This document shows, one piece after another, positions 36,411 through 46,159 of a DNA stretch of 50,847 nt. Numbering within the stretch: position 1 is the first letter of the stretch; every line of letters starts with the position of its first letter. Where the stretch lies: the IMG/VR virus record IMGVR_UViG_3300035678_000003, positions 1 to 50,847 of that record; one strand, written 5' to 3'. Made by a program: the position numbers and the translations under genes. Source of the DNA: a virus. The notes below the pieces were generated by a model, which saw nothing but the letters and a program-made list of their open reading frames with translations, had not been told where the DNA came from and made no database searches.

Positions 36411-36770
36411 ATGACCAAGAAGGTTCTTCTTCAGCCCCGATTCCCGATCCACATTTTCGGGGCGCGCGAGGGTGGCTGGCCCGAGATTGGCCCCGGACCC
36501 ACCGAGGTCACTGAGGTCGAAGCGACGGACGCGGCGAAGGCCGCCCACGAGTTGGGGGTGGAGCTCGACGTGATCGCGGTCGACGACGTCCCGCTGGCGG
36601 TCGACACGACCGGCGAGCCCGTGCCGCCGACCCCTGTCGAGCCCAGCCGGAACGCATCCACCGAAGAGTGGCGCGCGTACGCCGAGGCCCTCGGACTGGA
36701 CGTGCCGGACGACGCGAACCGCACCCAGATTCAGCTCGCCATCCAGGCCGACCAGAACAAGGGAGAGTGA
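36411..36770 (+). CDS. Small tail-region protein
   Basis: 119 residues. First half beta-rich (VLLQPRFPIHIFGAREGGWPEI); last half has an acidic Pro linker and a small helical domain (STEEWRAYAEALGLDVPDDANRTQIQ), similar in outline to the end of the protein at 34539-35048. ATG at 36411 after GAGGAG. Probably a neck or tail accessory protein. Confidence 0.6.
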   Translation: MTKKVLLQPRFPIHIFGAREGGWPEIGPGPTEVTEVEATDAAKAAHELGVELDVIAVDDVPLAVDTTGEPVPPTPVEPSRNASTEEWRAYAEALGLDVPDDANRTQIQLAIQADQNKGE

Positions 36771-36773
36771 CCC

Positions 36774-37370
36774 ATGCCCAGCTACATTCCGTCCTACGCT
36801 CGTGACAAGGTCCTGGTCGGGCTTGCCCGGCTGTTCATCGGGCCGTACAACGCGACCTCGCCGCTGCTGGCCCCCGCGAACTCGGTGCCGCTGAACGGCG
36901 CGTGGCCCGTCGGCTGGGTCCCGATCGGCGCGACCGAAGAGGGCGTGACCTTCAACTTCCAGCGGTCCACCGAGGCCGTGCGGATCGAGGAGCAGGCGAC
37001 CCCGGTCTACAAGAACACCAGCGAGATCGACTGGAACATCGAGGCCGTCCTCTCGCAGGACTCGTTGGACACGATGAAGCTCGCCATGGGTGGCGGCACC
37101 ATCGTCGTGACGCCCCCGGGCTCGGGTACGGTTGGCACGCGCAAGCTGACGATCTCGACCGACATGGACCAGCTGTGCTTGGGCATGGAGGGTCAGAACG
37201 AGTTCGGCTTCTGGCGTCGGTTCCGCGTCCCGCTGATCACCTCGGAGGGCAACGTCGGAGCGAAGTTCCGCCGGGCTGCCGACGCTCGCCGGTACGCGTG
37301 CAAGTTCAACGCGCTGTGCGCCCCGGAAGAGGTCGACATCATCGAGATGAACGCGGCGGCTCTTCCGTAA
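36774..37370 (+). CDS. Major tail (tube) protein
   Basis: 198 residues with the order expected for siphovirus tube proteins: VLVGLARLFIGPYNATSP, GWVPIGATEEGVTFNFQRST (tube strand), IDWNIEAVLSQDSLDTMKLAMG (helix), LTISTDMDQLCLGM and FRVPLITSEGNVGAKFRRA strands. ATG at 36774 with GGAGAG upstream. It precedes the tail chaperones and tape measure, as is canonical. Confidence 0.82.
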   Translation: MPSYIPSYARDKVLVGLARLFIGPYNATSPLLAPANSVPLNGAWPVGWVPIGATEEGVTFNFQRSTEAVRIEEQATPVYKNTSEIDWNIEAVLSQDSLDTMKLAMGGGTIVVTPPGSGTVGTRKLTISTDMDQLCLGMEGQNEFGFWRRFRVPLITSEGNVGAKFRRAADARRYACKFNALCAPEEVDIIEMNAAALP

Positions 37371-37415
37371 GTCGGAGCCGGTACTATTGGAGACCCAACC
37401 GCGAGAGGACACGAG

Positions 37416-37940
37416 ATGGGTTTCAAGGCCGCAGAGTTTGTGGAGCCGCTCGATTTCGACTTCGCTCCGTACGCTGACCTCAAGGGGACAGTGCCGGAGC
37501 CGTCGGATCGAGCGGTCAACAAATTCCTGAAGCGCTGGCAAAAGCTGGTCGCCGAGATCATCCGGCTCAACATGCAAGAGCTGCAGGAGATGCCGACCGG
37601 CGAGGCACTGGCGGCGCTGCCGGAGGAAGAGCGAGCCCGGATCGAGGCCCAGCAGGCCGAGATCGAGAAGGCTCTTCCGACCACGGTGTCCGGCGCGCTG
37701 GAGGCAATGAACGACATGTCGTTCGACGACTCCGGTGTCGAGGGCAAGTCGGCGGGCGAGTTGGTCGCCGACCGGATGTGCGAGATCGTGGACGAGCTGT
37801 CCGGCGGCAAGCCGTCGGCGGCCCAACTGCTGGCCGTCCCCTACCGGCCGCGTTCGCAATTCCTGGGCTGGTTGGTCGGGGAGCTCACGAACCCGGAAAA
37901 AGGGAAAGCCGGATCGAGCACCACCTTGCGAGCCGTGTAG
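37416..37940 (+). CDS. Tail assembly chaperone (G-type)
   Basis: 174 residues, helical and acidic (RAVNKFLKRWQKLVAEIIRLNMQEL split by charged turns; RARIEAQQAEIEKALP), ending in RPRSQFLGWLVGELTNPEK. It lies between tail tube and tape measure and binds the tape measure during assembly. The -1 frame remains open past its stop and continues to 38131, the normal arrangement for a G/GT pair. Confidence 0.82.
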   Translation: MGFKAAEFVEPLDFDFAPYADLKGTVPEPSDRAVNKFLKRWQKLVAEIIRLNMQELQEMPTGEALAALPEEERARIEAQQAEIEKALPTTVSGALEAMNDMSFDDSGVEGKSAGELVADRMCEIVDELSGGKPSAAQLLAVPYRPRSQFLGWLVGELTNPEKGKAGSSTTLRAV

Positions 37941-38131
37941 AACGGCGCGACGAGCGTGAGTACTACTGGGTCCGGCGACACCTCGGTTTCAGTGCAAACG
38001 AGTGGGACGCACTGCCGCAATGGCAGTGCGACATGTACTGGGACGGCATCATCTTCGAGTTCGTCGATAAGGACGCCGAGGGCGATTTTGACGACTGGCA
38101 CGACGATCCAAACGTCGTGGTGACGATGTAA
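37416..38131 (+). CDS. Tail assembly chaperone, frameshifted long form (GT-type)
   Basis: A -1 shift near 37896-37907, where the sequence is GGAAAAAGGGAAAGCC, joins the chaperone to the downstream frame that ends at 38131, adding a Trp/Asp-rich tail (EYYWVRRHLGFSANEWDALP, CDMYWDGIIFEF). GGGAAAG is the lambda slippery heptamer, but here it is read GGG AAA G, not G GGA AAG, so the exact slip site is uncertain. The long form is predicted at a minor level. Confidence 0.72.
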
Positions 38132-38142
38132 GGGAGCCGGGA

Positions 38143-41100
38143 ATGGCGTTCAACGCTGGAGCCATCGAAGCGACACTCGATGTCCAGCGGAACCCGTTCA
38201 CCGAAGGTCTCCGCAAGGCGCAGCAGCAGGCCCGGGACTTCGAGAAGAAGGAGTTCCGGGCCAAGCTGTCTGTCGACGCGGATACGAACACCGCCCGGAC
38301 CAACCTGGAGCGCTTCCGCGCGGCCGAGGCGAACAAAGACATCAACATCGGCGTGGACGTCGACACCTCGCAGCTGTCGGCGCTGCGGGGGCAGCTCGCT
38401 GCCGCTGGTGTCCGGATCCCGGTCAACCTCGATAAGGATGGCGTCAGCCAGCAGCTCGGGGAGATCGTCAACAACACCGAGAAGACGGCCGCACGATCTG
38501 GCAACGCGATCGGCCGCGCCCTGCTGAACCCGCTGGTCCTGCAGTTCGGGTTGCTGCCGGGAATCGCGGCCGTTGCCGCCGCCGGGTCCGCCGTCGCGCT
38601 GGGTGCGATCGTGCTGGGGTTCGGCGCGCTGGCTGGCGCGGCGCAAAAAAACAACCCGCTCATCAAGGCGTCCTACTCCAACATGTGGAAGGACATCAAG
38701 AGCGACACCGAGACCATCACGGCCCCGATGGTGCCGTACTTGCTCGGGGTATCAGGCCAGATCAAGCGCGGGTTCGATGACCTGAAGCCGTCGCTGTCTA
38801 CTGTGTTCGCGGTGCTGGGGCCGCAGGTGCAAGACGCGGTCGGCGGTCTGACCGGACTAGCCAAGAACGCGCTGCCCGGCGTGACGATCGCGGCGCTCAA
38901 CTCGAACCACGCGATCGAGGGTCTGGCGAACCTGCTGAAATCGGCTGGTACCGGTATCTCGGGGTTCTTTACCGAGATCTCGTACAAGCAGGCCGATGTC
39001 GGCAAGGGCGCGACCTACATGGGCCAGATCATCGAGAGGGTCCTCACGACCCTCGGTACGCTGCTCGCCCAGTTCTCGACCGCGTTCGCCAGTATCGGTC
39101 CCAACTTCGTGACGACGTTCACGATGCTGCTGAACATCCTGACCCAAGTCACGCAGGGTGGTCTGGGCACGTTTAGCGCGACACTCAACATTTTGCTGCC
39201 GATCTTGAACGCCGTGCTCTCGATCATCCAGCCGATCGCCGCCGGGCTCGGTTCGATGGGTGGTATCCTGCTGGGGGTCATCGCCGGATGGAAGCTGCTT
39301 GGCGGCTCGGTCGGCCTGGTCACGAAGGCGTTCGGGCTGCTGGCTCCCGCTGCTATCGCGTCGCGCTTCGCGTCCCTGACCCCCATGCTGGCAGGGGCAG
39401 CCGACCGGTTCGGCGACCTGACTACGCGGGTGACCGGGTCCGGCAAGGCGGGCGACATCGCCGAACGGTCGATGACCAAGGTCGGCACCGCGATCGGCAA
39501 GGCAGCGTCCGCGCTCCCCATCCTCGGTGCCGCAGTGATCGCCGGACAGGCCGCGCTCGACCACTTCTTCCCGTCCGCCGACGCGCTGGCCGAGAAGCTA
39601 ACCAAGGGTGGGTTCGAGGCACACGAAGCCGCCGCGAAATTCTCGGAGTACGGTGATCAGACCACCATTGCAGGAGCGCTGCAGAGCCAGTTCGGCACCT
39701 CGATGGAGGATACCCTCAACAAGGTTGAGGAGATGCGCGGAAAGATGACCGGGCTAGAGCGCGCGCAGATGGATGCGACGGCCGCCCAGAACGACTTGAC
39801 CTACGCACAGAAGACGTTCGGGGACTACTCGCCGCAGGCCGCTACCGCGCAATCCCTGCTGGCGACGGCAACCGACCGCGTCGAGGAGGCGCAAAAGGCC
39901 GCCGCTGACGCGACCAAGAGCCACACCGATCGGATTATCGAGCAAACGAACCTGATGCTCGGGGAGGTCGGGGCGCGGCTGAACTACCAGGCCGGGTTGC
40001 TCTCCCTGGAAACTGCGCAGAAATCGCTGAACGACGCGACCAAGCAGCACGGCGCGACCTCGCTGGAGGCACGGAACGCGGACGTCGCGTATCAGCAGTC
40101 GCTCGTGCAGGTCGTGACCGCGATCGGCCAGCGCGCGACGGCGGAGGCTGAGGCAAAGGGGATCACGGACACGGCCGCCTACGCGGCGTCCGCGATGAAC
40201 GCCGAGATCCTCCGGCTGGCCGAGGCTGCCGGGAACAACGCGCCGCCCGCCCTGCGGCAGATGGTCGCCGGGTTGAGCGATACCGCACTGAACGCGATCG
40301 GCGCACGACGCGAGGTGGACAACGCGGGCAACGCGATCATCCACCTGCCAGACGGCAAGACCCTAACCTTCCCGAACGACGCGGACTCGGCGCGACTGAA
40401 GGTGCAGGACCTCAAGGCAGCTGTCGACGCCGTCCCGAAGAGCAAGACCACGACCTGGTACGTCAACTACATCAAATCGGTTACCGGGCAGGGACCCGCG
40501 ATCTCCAGCGGCTCGGACGGGCTGCTGCCGGGGTCCGCCATCGGCGGGTACGCGATGGGTGGGCCCGTTAGGGGTCCGGGTGGTCCCCGAGACGACAAGG
40601 TCCTGCGGTGGCTGTCCAATGGCGAGTACGTCATCAACTCGAAGGATACGGCCGCGTTCCCCGGACTGCTGGCCTATATTAACTCCGGCCGGGCCCGCAA
40701 GGACTACGGGATGTCGACTGGTGGGATGGTTCAGGCCGAGGACGGCTCGTGGGTGCCAGACAGCTTCTACAGCGGCGCGCCAGCCGGACCGCACGCGGCC
40801 TACACCGCGTCCGGCTTCGCCAAGCTGCGCGCACAGGCCCAGCAGTACGGCATCAGCTCGCTGCGGGCCGACGACCAGGCGCAGCTACGGACGTACGGTG
40901 GCTGGATCGACCCGCCAGCGGCGTCACAGCTACCGGCGAGTAACAGCTACTCGGAAGCCGTGCTCGACTCGAAGCCCGCGAACTGGCGGCCGTCCGGCAA
41001 CGCGTTCACGTCGGTGAACTCGTGGATGGGCAACACCACGCCGATCTCGCTGACGACCGCGCAGCCGTGGAAGTCACCCGCTCCGCCGACTGGCGCGCAC

Positions 41101-41289
41101 GGCGGTGACCAATCGCTAATGGGCGGCCAAAACCAGCAGATGGGGAACGTCGTCTCGCAGCTCTCGGCCGCGCTGGACCGCATCCTGCAGCGCGCGATGT
41201 CGTCCCTGGACGGCGCTCGCCTGGAGGTCGGCGGAAACGGGCTTGCTAAGATCATCCGGAATGAGACCCGTTTGACGAACCAGCAGTAA
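38143..41289 (+). CDS. Tape measure protein
   Basis: 1,048 residues, the longest gene and placed after the chaperones. N-terminal helices (NPFTEGLRKAQQQARDFEKK), hydrophobic/Gly-rich segments (PLVLQFGLLPGIAAVAAAG, GSAVALGAIVLGFGALAG; ILNAVLSIIQPIAAGLGSM) and long Ala/Gln helices in the middle are typical. The C-terminal 300 residues are Gly/Pro/Ser-rich. It sets tail length (about 150 nm if 1.5 Å per residue holds) and passes through the host membrane at infection. No lytic domain is visible. Confidence 0.92.
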   Translation: MAFNAGAIEATLDVQRNPFTEGLRKAQQQARDFEKKEFRAKLSVDADTNTARTNLERFRAAEANKDINIGVDVDTSQLSALRGQLAAAGVRIPVNLDKDGVSQQLGEIVNNTEKTAARSGNAIGRALLNPLVLQFGLLPGIAAVAAAGSAVALGAIVLGFGALAGAAQKNNPLIKASYSNMWKDIKSDTETITAPMVPYLLGVSGQIKRGFDDLKPSLSTVFAVLGPQVQDAVGGLTGLAKNALPGVTIAALNSNHAIEGLANLLKSAGTGISGFFTEISYKQADVGKGATYMGQIIERVLTTLGTLLAQFSTAFASIGPNFVTTFTMLLNILTQVTQGGLGTFSATLNILLPILNAVLSIIQPIAAGLGSMGGILLGVIAGWKLLGGSVGLVTKAFGLLAPAAIASRFASLTPMLAGAADRFGDLTTRVTGSGKAGDIAERSMTKVGTAIGKAASALPILGAAVIAGQAALDHFFPSADALAEKLTKGGFEAHEAAAKFSEYGDQTTIAGALQSQFGTSMEDTLNKVEEMRGKMTGLERAQMDATAAQNDLTYAQKTFGDYSPQAATAQSLLATATDRVEEAQKAAADATKSHTDRIIEQTNLMLGEVGARLNYQAGLLSLETAQKSLNDATKQHGATSLEARNADVAYQQSLVQVVTAIGQRATAEAEAKGITDTAAYAASAMNAEILRLAEAAGNNAPPALRQMVAGLSDTALNAIGARREVDNAGNAIIHLPDGKTLTFPNDADSARLKVQDLKAAVDAVPKSKTTTWYVNYIKSVTGQGPAISSGSDGLLPGSAIGGYAMGGPVRGPGGPRDDKVLRWLSNGEYVINSKDTAAFPGLLAYINSGRARKDYGMSTGGMVQAEDGSWVPDSFYSGAPAGPHAAYTASGFAKLRAQAQQYGISSLRADDQAQLRTYGGWIDPPAASQLPASNSYSEAVLDSKPANWRPSGNAFTSVNSWMGNTTPISLTTAQPWKSPAPPTGAHGGDQSLMGGQNQQMGNVVSQLSAALDRILQRAMSSLDGARLEVGGNGLAKIIRNETRLTNQQ

Positions 41290-41300
41290 GGGCAGGAGCG

Positions 41301-42176
41301 ATGGCGAACCGCAAACGTTTCTACCTGGGTCGGCCCGGACGCGTGGACGCGCTCGATTCCCTCACCCGAGCGTCCAACCCGTCGGCGACCGAGACGATCG
41401 TGGGAGCGGTGAACCGCAGCTTGTCCGGCCGGACCACCCGCGACGTGTTCGCCGTTAAGCGCTCGTGGTCCCTGACCTGGGACCGGATCTTGAACGAGGA
41501 CGCCTACCAGCGGCTGCGCGCCTACCTGCGCGCGAACCCGACGCTCGGGCCGTTCCGCTTCGTCGACCTGCGCAACCGCAACCTCGCCCGCGCGGGCGTT
41601 TCGCTCGGGGGCTCGGACTGGCTGGACAAGCGGGACTTCGAGGTCGTCAACACCGGGGTGAACTCGACGGGCGCGTTCGTCTGGGTAACTGACGTGGCGT
41701 GGAACCCGGAAGTCGCCGACCATATCGACGGGGGCTGCCGCTGGACGATCACCCCGGCTGGTGTACCCGTACTGCGGGACAAGGCGACCGTGGTCGTGTG
41801 GCCGACCAGCGTCTACCGGTTCAGCTTCTACGCCTACGGCACGGGGTCGGTGCAGGTCCGGGTGCGCAACCTCGGGCCGGATGGCGCGGAGCTGTCGACG
41901 ACCAACGGGCCGACCATCGCGCTGAACGGTACGAAGACGCGGTACGAGTACACCTACACCCCGCCCGCCGGGACCGCCGAGGCGCAATTCGGGCTGCAGG
42001 CGGTCCATGCCGGGTCGCTGATCATCAACACCACGGCGTGGTACTACGGAGTAGATGAGCCGTCAATGCAGCCGTGGGTCGTCGGCAACGGGACCCCCGA
42101 GGTGCTTCTCGACTTGACGACGAGCTACCCGTGGCCGGGGCAATACCAGTGCGTGCTGACCGTGCAGGAGGTCTGA
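41301..42176 (+). CDS. Minor tail / distal tail protein with carbohydrate-binding-like domain
   Basis: 291 residues. N-terminal part (RFYLGRPGRVDALDSLTRA, WDRILNEDAYQRLRAYLRAN) fits distal-tail hub proteins. Residues 145-250 form a beta-sandwich resembling carbohydrate-binding modules (VYRFSFYAYGTGSVQVRV, TRYEYTYTPPAG). ATG at 41301, 11 nt after the tape measure stop. Its stop overlaps the next ATG. Confidence 0.68.
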   Translation: MANRKRFYLGRPGRVDALDSLTRASNPSATETIVGAVNRSLSGRTTRDVFAVKRSWSLTWDRILNEDAYQRLRAYLRANPTLGPFRFVDLRNRNLARAGVSLGGSDWLDKRDFEVVNTGVNSTGAFVWVTDVAWNPEVADHIDGGCRWTITPAGVPVLRDKATVVVWPTSVYRFSFYAYGTGSVQVRVRNLGPDGAELSTTNGPTIALNGTKTRYEYTYTPPAGTAEAQFGLQAVHAGSLIINTTAWYYGVDEPSMQPWVVGNGTPEVLLDLTTSYPWPGQYQCVLTVQEV

Positions 42177-44653
42177 TGCAGTACCTGGGCGACACCGCGC
42201 TACAGAAGGCCATCTACGCGGCCGACCGCCGAGTCCGGTTCGAGTTCTGGGTGGACTGGAACAGGAACGGGCTGTACGACCACCCGTACTCGGACCTGTC
42301 CGACCTCTACATCTCGGGCCAGCGGTCCGGCTCGATCAATAGTGACCTCCCCGAGCAGGTGAACGTCATCACCGGGACGGCTGCCAGCGACGTGCGGATC
42401 GTTCTCGGCGGCAAGCGCAAGTACAGCGAGCTGCGCGCGATCGACATCTTCAGCCCGTTCGAGTTCGACTCCCCGATCTACGGCAAGCAGATCGAGGGGA
42501 CGCCGTGCAAGTACATCCGGACCGTCTACTCGTCGGCCGGACCGAAGACCGTGCGGCAGTTCACCGGGAAAATCCGCGAGTACAAGCCCGCTCAGGCGTC
42601 CTCGACCGTGCAGGTCCTGTGCCAGGACAACCTTGACGTGTCCGGCGCTCCCTGCACGCTGCCGCTGTGGGCCGTCGGCACCGCGTCGCCCTACTTCAAC
42701 TTCTTCTGGACCGACCCAGCCGTCGGCCGCCCCGTGTCGACCACCTGGGTCGTCGAGGAAATCTGCCGCCAGGCCGGATACCACACGGGCCCGCTACCGC
42801 GACCGGGCTGCCTGAGCTACCAGACGTGCAACGGCGCGTTCTTTCCGTCGTTCGGCTACGGCAACATGACGCAGGGCACGAACGTCGACAAGTACCCACA
42901 CTTCCTGAGCTACGACCCGACCGTGCCGTTTGCGAAAATCGGCCCGTACGGGATCGCGCCCCAGCGCCAGAATGTCGGGGTGCACAAAGCGTACTTCAAC
43001 ACGAACGATTATGTCTACGTGCCGCAGAACGGCACCGGAAACGGCCCGGTCAACCTCGTGTACAGCCAGTATGTACACTTCCGCACGTCGGCCGGAGCGA
43101 GCTCGAAGAGCACCACCTCTACCTTCTGGCTAGACGACGCACCCGCGATCGACGGAGGTGGGTCCGGGAACTACGGCCGTTGCTCCGTGATCGCCTACGA
43201 GGATGGCGACATCCGGCTAAACTGCACCGAAGGATGGCTCGCCGACGCAGTCACATACAAGACCTGGTACGCCCAATGGCAGCGGACGGCGCTGCAGCTC
43301 CCGGACGGCCCCCACTACATCTCGGCGCTGTTCAAATTCCGCAATAACGACGTGGACTTCGAGCTGTGGATCGACGGGGTGAACGTCGGGGCCCCGAACA
43401 ACGGTGCGGACTCGCTGTCCGGCCTCGGATTCCGGCATGGCACCAACAGCCCCAACCGCGTGAGTAACCCCGTTTCGTTCACCACCTCGATCCCCGTGCA
43501 GCACTGCCAGTGGTCGGTGGGGTTCACGACCGGGTATCCCGCGTTCACCGCCGGGGAGCAGCTGCCGCCGCTCGGTGCGGACGGGTTGGTCAAAGCGATC
43601 GTCGGCGAGTCGGTCAACGAGATGGCCTGGATCCCCGACATCGTCGACGGCGACTGCTGGGAAGTGCTCAAGGACCTGGCCAACGCCGAGTTTGGCGCGA
43701 CCTTCTTTAACGAGTACGGGCAGCTTATCTGGATGTCGCACAAGGAGCTGCGCGAGCTGACGCAATTCGACCAGGACAACGCGATCATCATGTCGGACGA
43801 CCAGCTGAACGACTTCGTAATCAACCCCTCGGTCGACCAGTACCGCAACTCGATCTCGGCGTCCTGGACATTCCGGTACTCGCAGGAAGACATCGTCTGG
43901 CGCAACCAGAACGCGAAGGACTTCATCATCGGGGCCGGGCAGACCTCCCCCGTGGTCGACATGCCCCTGACCGAGGTCATCGCGATCGACGAGTCGGTGT
44001 ACGCGATTAACTACATCGCCCCCGCCGAACAGGACATCCCGATCTACAACACCCAGGTAGCGGCCGTCACATATGCGAACCCGGACGTTGCGGCAAACTC
44101 GGGCTGGGTCATCGGTGTGTTCCCTCGCCGGAACCAGCGCACAGTGGGGCTGATCTGGGGAGCGGGATCGACGGGCCAGGACCTCTACATCGGGGCCTTC
44201 AAGGGCGCAAACCAGCCCGCATTCCTGATCTCGGGCCGCAAATACTCGCAGCCGCAGATCGTGCGCAAGACGACGCAGGACACGGCGTCGATCGCCACCA
44301 ACGGGGGCAGGGTCCGGGGCATCTCGCTGCCGGACAACAAGTGGCGGCAGACCGAAGATGGAATTGACGCTATCTGCGCCGAGCTGCTGTCGGACATGGT
44401 CGTCCCCGCCCCGGCGGTCGAGGATGTCGAGATCGTCGGCGACCCGCGCATCCAATATGTCGACGTGATTGCCCTGACCAACAAGCGCGGGGTCACGGGC
44501 AAGGTGTTCGCGCAGGTGCTGGGACGCGGGTTCGACGACTCGGTGCAAGGCGGCATGAAGGATCGGCTGACGCTGCGGCTGATCAAGACCCCGAACAACT
44601 GGATCCTCGGTGACCCGGATCTCTCGATCCTCGGTGACACGACCGTTCTTTAA
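42176..44653 (+). CDS. Tail tip / tail-associated hub protein with inserted lectin-like domain
   Basis: 825 residues. N-terminal 170 residues look like a baseplate hub (VRFEFWVDWNRNGLYDHPYS, INSDLPEQVNVITGTAASDV). Residues 250-440 form an inserted beta-sandwich resembling LamG (YVHFRTSAGASS, FKFRNNDVDFELWIDG). The C-terminal half, with WEVLKDLANAEFGATFFNEYG and VQYVDVIALTNKRGV, continues the hub. It follows the distal tail protein and probably contacts the host wall. ATG at 42176 overlaps TGA. Confidence 0.75.
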   Translation: MQYLGDTALQKAIYAADRRVRFEFWVDWNRNGLYDHPYSDLSDLYISGQRSGSINSDLPEQVNVITGTAASDVRIVLGGKRKYSELRAIDIFSPFEFDSPIYGKQIEGTPCKYIRTVYSSAGPKTVRQFTGKIREYKPAQASSTVQVLCQDNLDVSGAPCTLPLWAVGTASPYFNFFWTDPAVGRPVSTTWVVEEICRQAGYHTGPLPRPGCLSYQTCNGAFFPSFGYGNMTQGTNVDKYPHFLSYDPTVPFAKIGPYGIAPQRQNVGVHKAYFNTNDYVYVPQNGTGNGPVNLVYSQYVHFRTSAGASSKSTTSTFWLDDAPAIDGGGSGNYGRCSVIAYEDGDIRLNCTEGWLADAVTYKTWYAQWQRTALQLPDGPHYISALFKFRNNDVDFELWIDGVNVGAPNNGADSLSGLGFRHGTNSPNRVSNPVSFTTSIPVQHCQWSVGFTTGYPAFTAGEQLPPLGADGLVKAIVGESVNEMAWIPDIVDGDCWEVLKDLANAEFGATFFNEYGQLIWMSHKELRELTQFDQDNAIIMSDDQLNDFVINPSVDQYRNSISASWTFRYSQEDIVWRNQNAKDFIIGAGQTSPVVDMPLTEVIAIDESVYAINYIAPAEQDIPIYNTQVAAVTYANPDVAANSGWVIGVFPRRNQRTVGLIWGAGSTGQDLYIGAFKGANQPAFLISGRKYSQPQIVRKTTQDTASIATNGGRVRGISLPDNKWRQTEDGIDAICAELLSDMVVPAPAVEDVEIVGDPRIQYVDVIALTNKRGVTGKVFAQVLGRGFDDSVQGGMKDRLTLRLIKTPNNWILGDPDLSILGDTTVL

Positions 44654-44665
44654 GGAGGTAGTCCC

Positions 44666-45448
44666 ATGGCCCAAGTCACGATGCCGACGTTCACCGATGG
44701 CATGCAGGTGCACGATACGGACCTGACTCCGTTGCGGTCGAACATCGCCGACCACGAAACTCGGATGCTCGCGGCGGAGTCGACGAACACCACCCAGACC
44801 ACCAACATCTCGACCATCAACGGCCAGATCGGCGCGCTGTCGGCGGGCAGTCCGGCGCACAACCGATTGAACGCGCTGGAGACGATCACTGGTGCCGCCA
44901 CCTCAGGCAACGCGGATCTCAACACGCGGCTTGGTGCGGGGGTCGGTACGACCGCGAACGTGACGACCGGTACGGTGACCGCACAGAACAACGACCTGCG
45001 GTCCCGGATGACCTCGGTCGAGGGTCGCGCAACGGCGCTGGAAACCATCACCTCGACCGAGCGAAACAGCACGACCGCAACCGCGCTGGCGAACGGCTCG
45101 CAGGTGGACGTGCCATTTCCGAACTCGGCGCAATCCAGCTCGGACATCACATACGCGGCCCCGGTGTTCACGGTGGCCCGTGCGGGGGTCTACGCGGTAG
45201 AGTCGACAGTCCGCACAACCGGTGGCGCGCTGGAAATCAACCTCTGGTACGACGCGACCGGTGGTGGAACTTACCGCCGTCGCTCGGGTAACGTTACGAC
45301 CACGATGGGCGTCGTGGCAACGACGATGCGGATGCCCGTTGGCGCGAAGCTTAAGGTCACCGCGCTGAACACCTCCGGCGCGGCGAAGACGATCGAGACC
45401 GGAGCAGAGGAGACCACGCACATCTCGATCGTGCGGCTCGGAGGATAG
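44666..45448 (+). CDS. Tail fibre / receptor-binding protein
   Basis: 260 residues. N-terminal anchor, then repeated short coiled-coil segments rich in Thr, Asn and Ser (STNTTQTTNISTINGQIGAL, NRLNALETITG, NDLRSRMTSVEGRATALETI), ending in a C1q-like beta domain (FTVARAGVYAVESTVRTTGG, TMRMPVGAKLKVTALNTSG). Trimeric fibres of this build bind host surfaces. ATG at 44666 after AAGGAGG. Confidence 0.75.
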   Translation: MAQVTMPTFTDGMQVHDTDLTPLRSNIADHETRMLAAESTNTTQTTNISTINGQIGALSAGSPAHNRLNALETITGAATSGNADLNTRLGAGVGTTANVTTGTVTAQNNDLRSRMTSVEGRATALETITSTERNSTTATALANGSQVDVPFPNSAQSSSDITYAAPVFTVARAGVYAVESTVRTTGGALEINLWYDATGGGTYRRRSGNVTTTMGVVATTMRMPVGAKLKVTALNTSGAAKTIETGAEETTHISIVRLGG

Positions 45449-45449
45449 C

Positions 45450-45860
45450 ATGTACCGACGCGGACGGCGGTGGACTTCAGCCGCTGCCTACACGCTGTTC
45501 ATTGGCGTCGGCTTCGTAACCTTCATCGCGCCCCTGACCAGCTTCACCGCGACGCTGCAGGGGTGGTTGACTTTCATTTGGTCATTGACCTTGGTTGTGG
45601 GCGGTACACTCGGCGTAGCCGGGGTGGTCGCTAAAAGACCCGGACTGGAATTTGGAGGGCTCCCCGTGCTGGCAGCGTCGATCACCGTATTCGGTGTGGT
45701 GCTGATCGCCCGGGGGCTCTCCGGTGCAAGCGCCAGTGTGTGGGGAACCGTCTTGGTAGGGATGCTGATGCTCGCGCTCGCGCTGAAGCTCCTGGCTCGT
45801 TTTCTTGATATCGGCTTTCTGGTCCGCGCGGACAGCCGAAGACAGGATGGCTCGAAGTGA
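45450..45860 (+). CDS. Four-span membrane protein
   Basis: 136 residues with four hydrophobic segments (about 12-31, 36-58, 70-92, 96-117) and short loops; charged ends. ATG at 45450 is next to the fibre stop. Position before lysis genes suggests a holin-type or host-membrane role, though four spans are unusual for a holin. Confidence 0.68.
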   Translation: MYRRGRRWTSAAAYTLFIGVGFVTFIAPLTSFTATLQGWLTFIWSLTLVVGGTLGVAGVVAKRPGLEFGGLPVLAASITVFGVVLIARGLSGASASVWGTVLVGMLMLALALKLLARFLDIGFLVRADSRRQDGSK

Positions 45861-46159
45861 ACATCGACATCAACGCCGTGGTTGGGGCGATCTTCGGGGC
45901 TGGCGGCATCGGTGGTGTTGCCGGGTGGATCAAGTACCGCGATTGGGCGAAGAAGTCGAAGGTGGAGTCGGGGGCGGCCTCGCTCGCGCGCCTACAAGAC
46001 GAAAATATTCGGGTGGGGCTGCGGGCCAAGGAGGCTGAGGCGACCGAGGCGAAGTTGCGCAAGCGCATCGGTGAACTCTCGGACGACGTAGCCCTGTATC
46101 GCGGTATGCTTATTGAGGCAGGATTGCTCAAGAAGGCGAAGCCCGATGACCCCAGATGA
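45857..46159 (+). CDS. Small membrane-associated coiled-coil protein
   Basis: 100 residues: a Gly/Ala-rich hydrophobic N-terminus (VVGAIFGAGGIGGVAGWI) and a long charged coiled coil (LRAKEAEATEAKLRKRIGEL). GTG at 45857 overlaps the previous stop (GTGA). The layout is like phage spanin or holin accessory proteins, but the host type makes a spanin unlikely. Lysis-associated by neighbourhood. Confidence 0.6.
   Translation: MNIDINAVVGAIFGAGGIGGVAGWIKYRDWAKKSKVESGAASLARLQDENIRVGLRAKEAEATEAKLRKRIGELSDDVALYRGMLIEAGLLKKAKPDDPR

Noticed and set aside
37902-37908. GGGAAAG as the exact lambda-type slippery site
   Set aside because: In the chaperone frame it is read GGG AAA G and not G GGA AAG, so tandem slippage on this heptamer does not follow the rule. 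The region is kept as the slip area without naming the heptamer.
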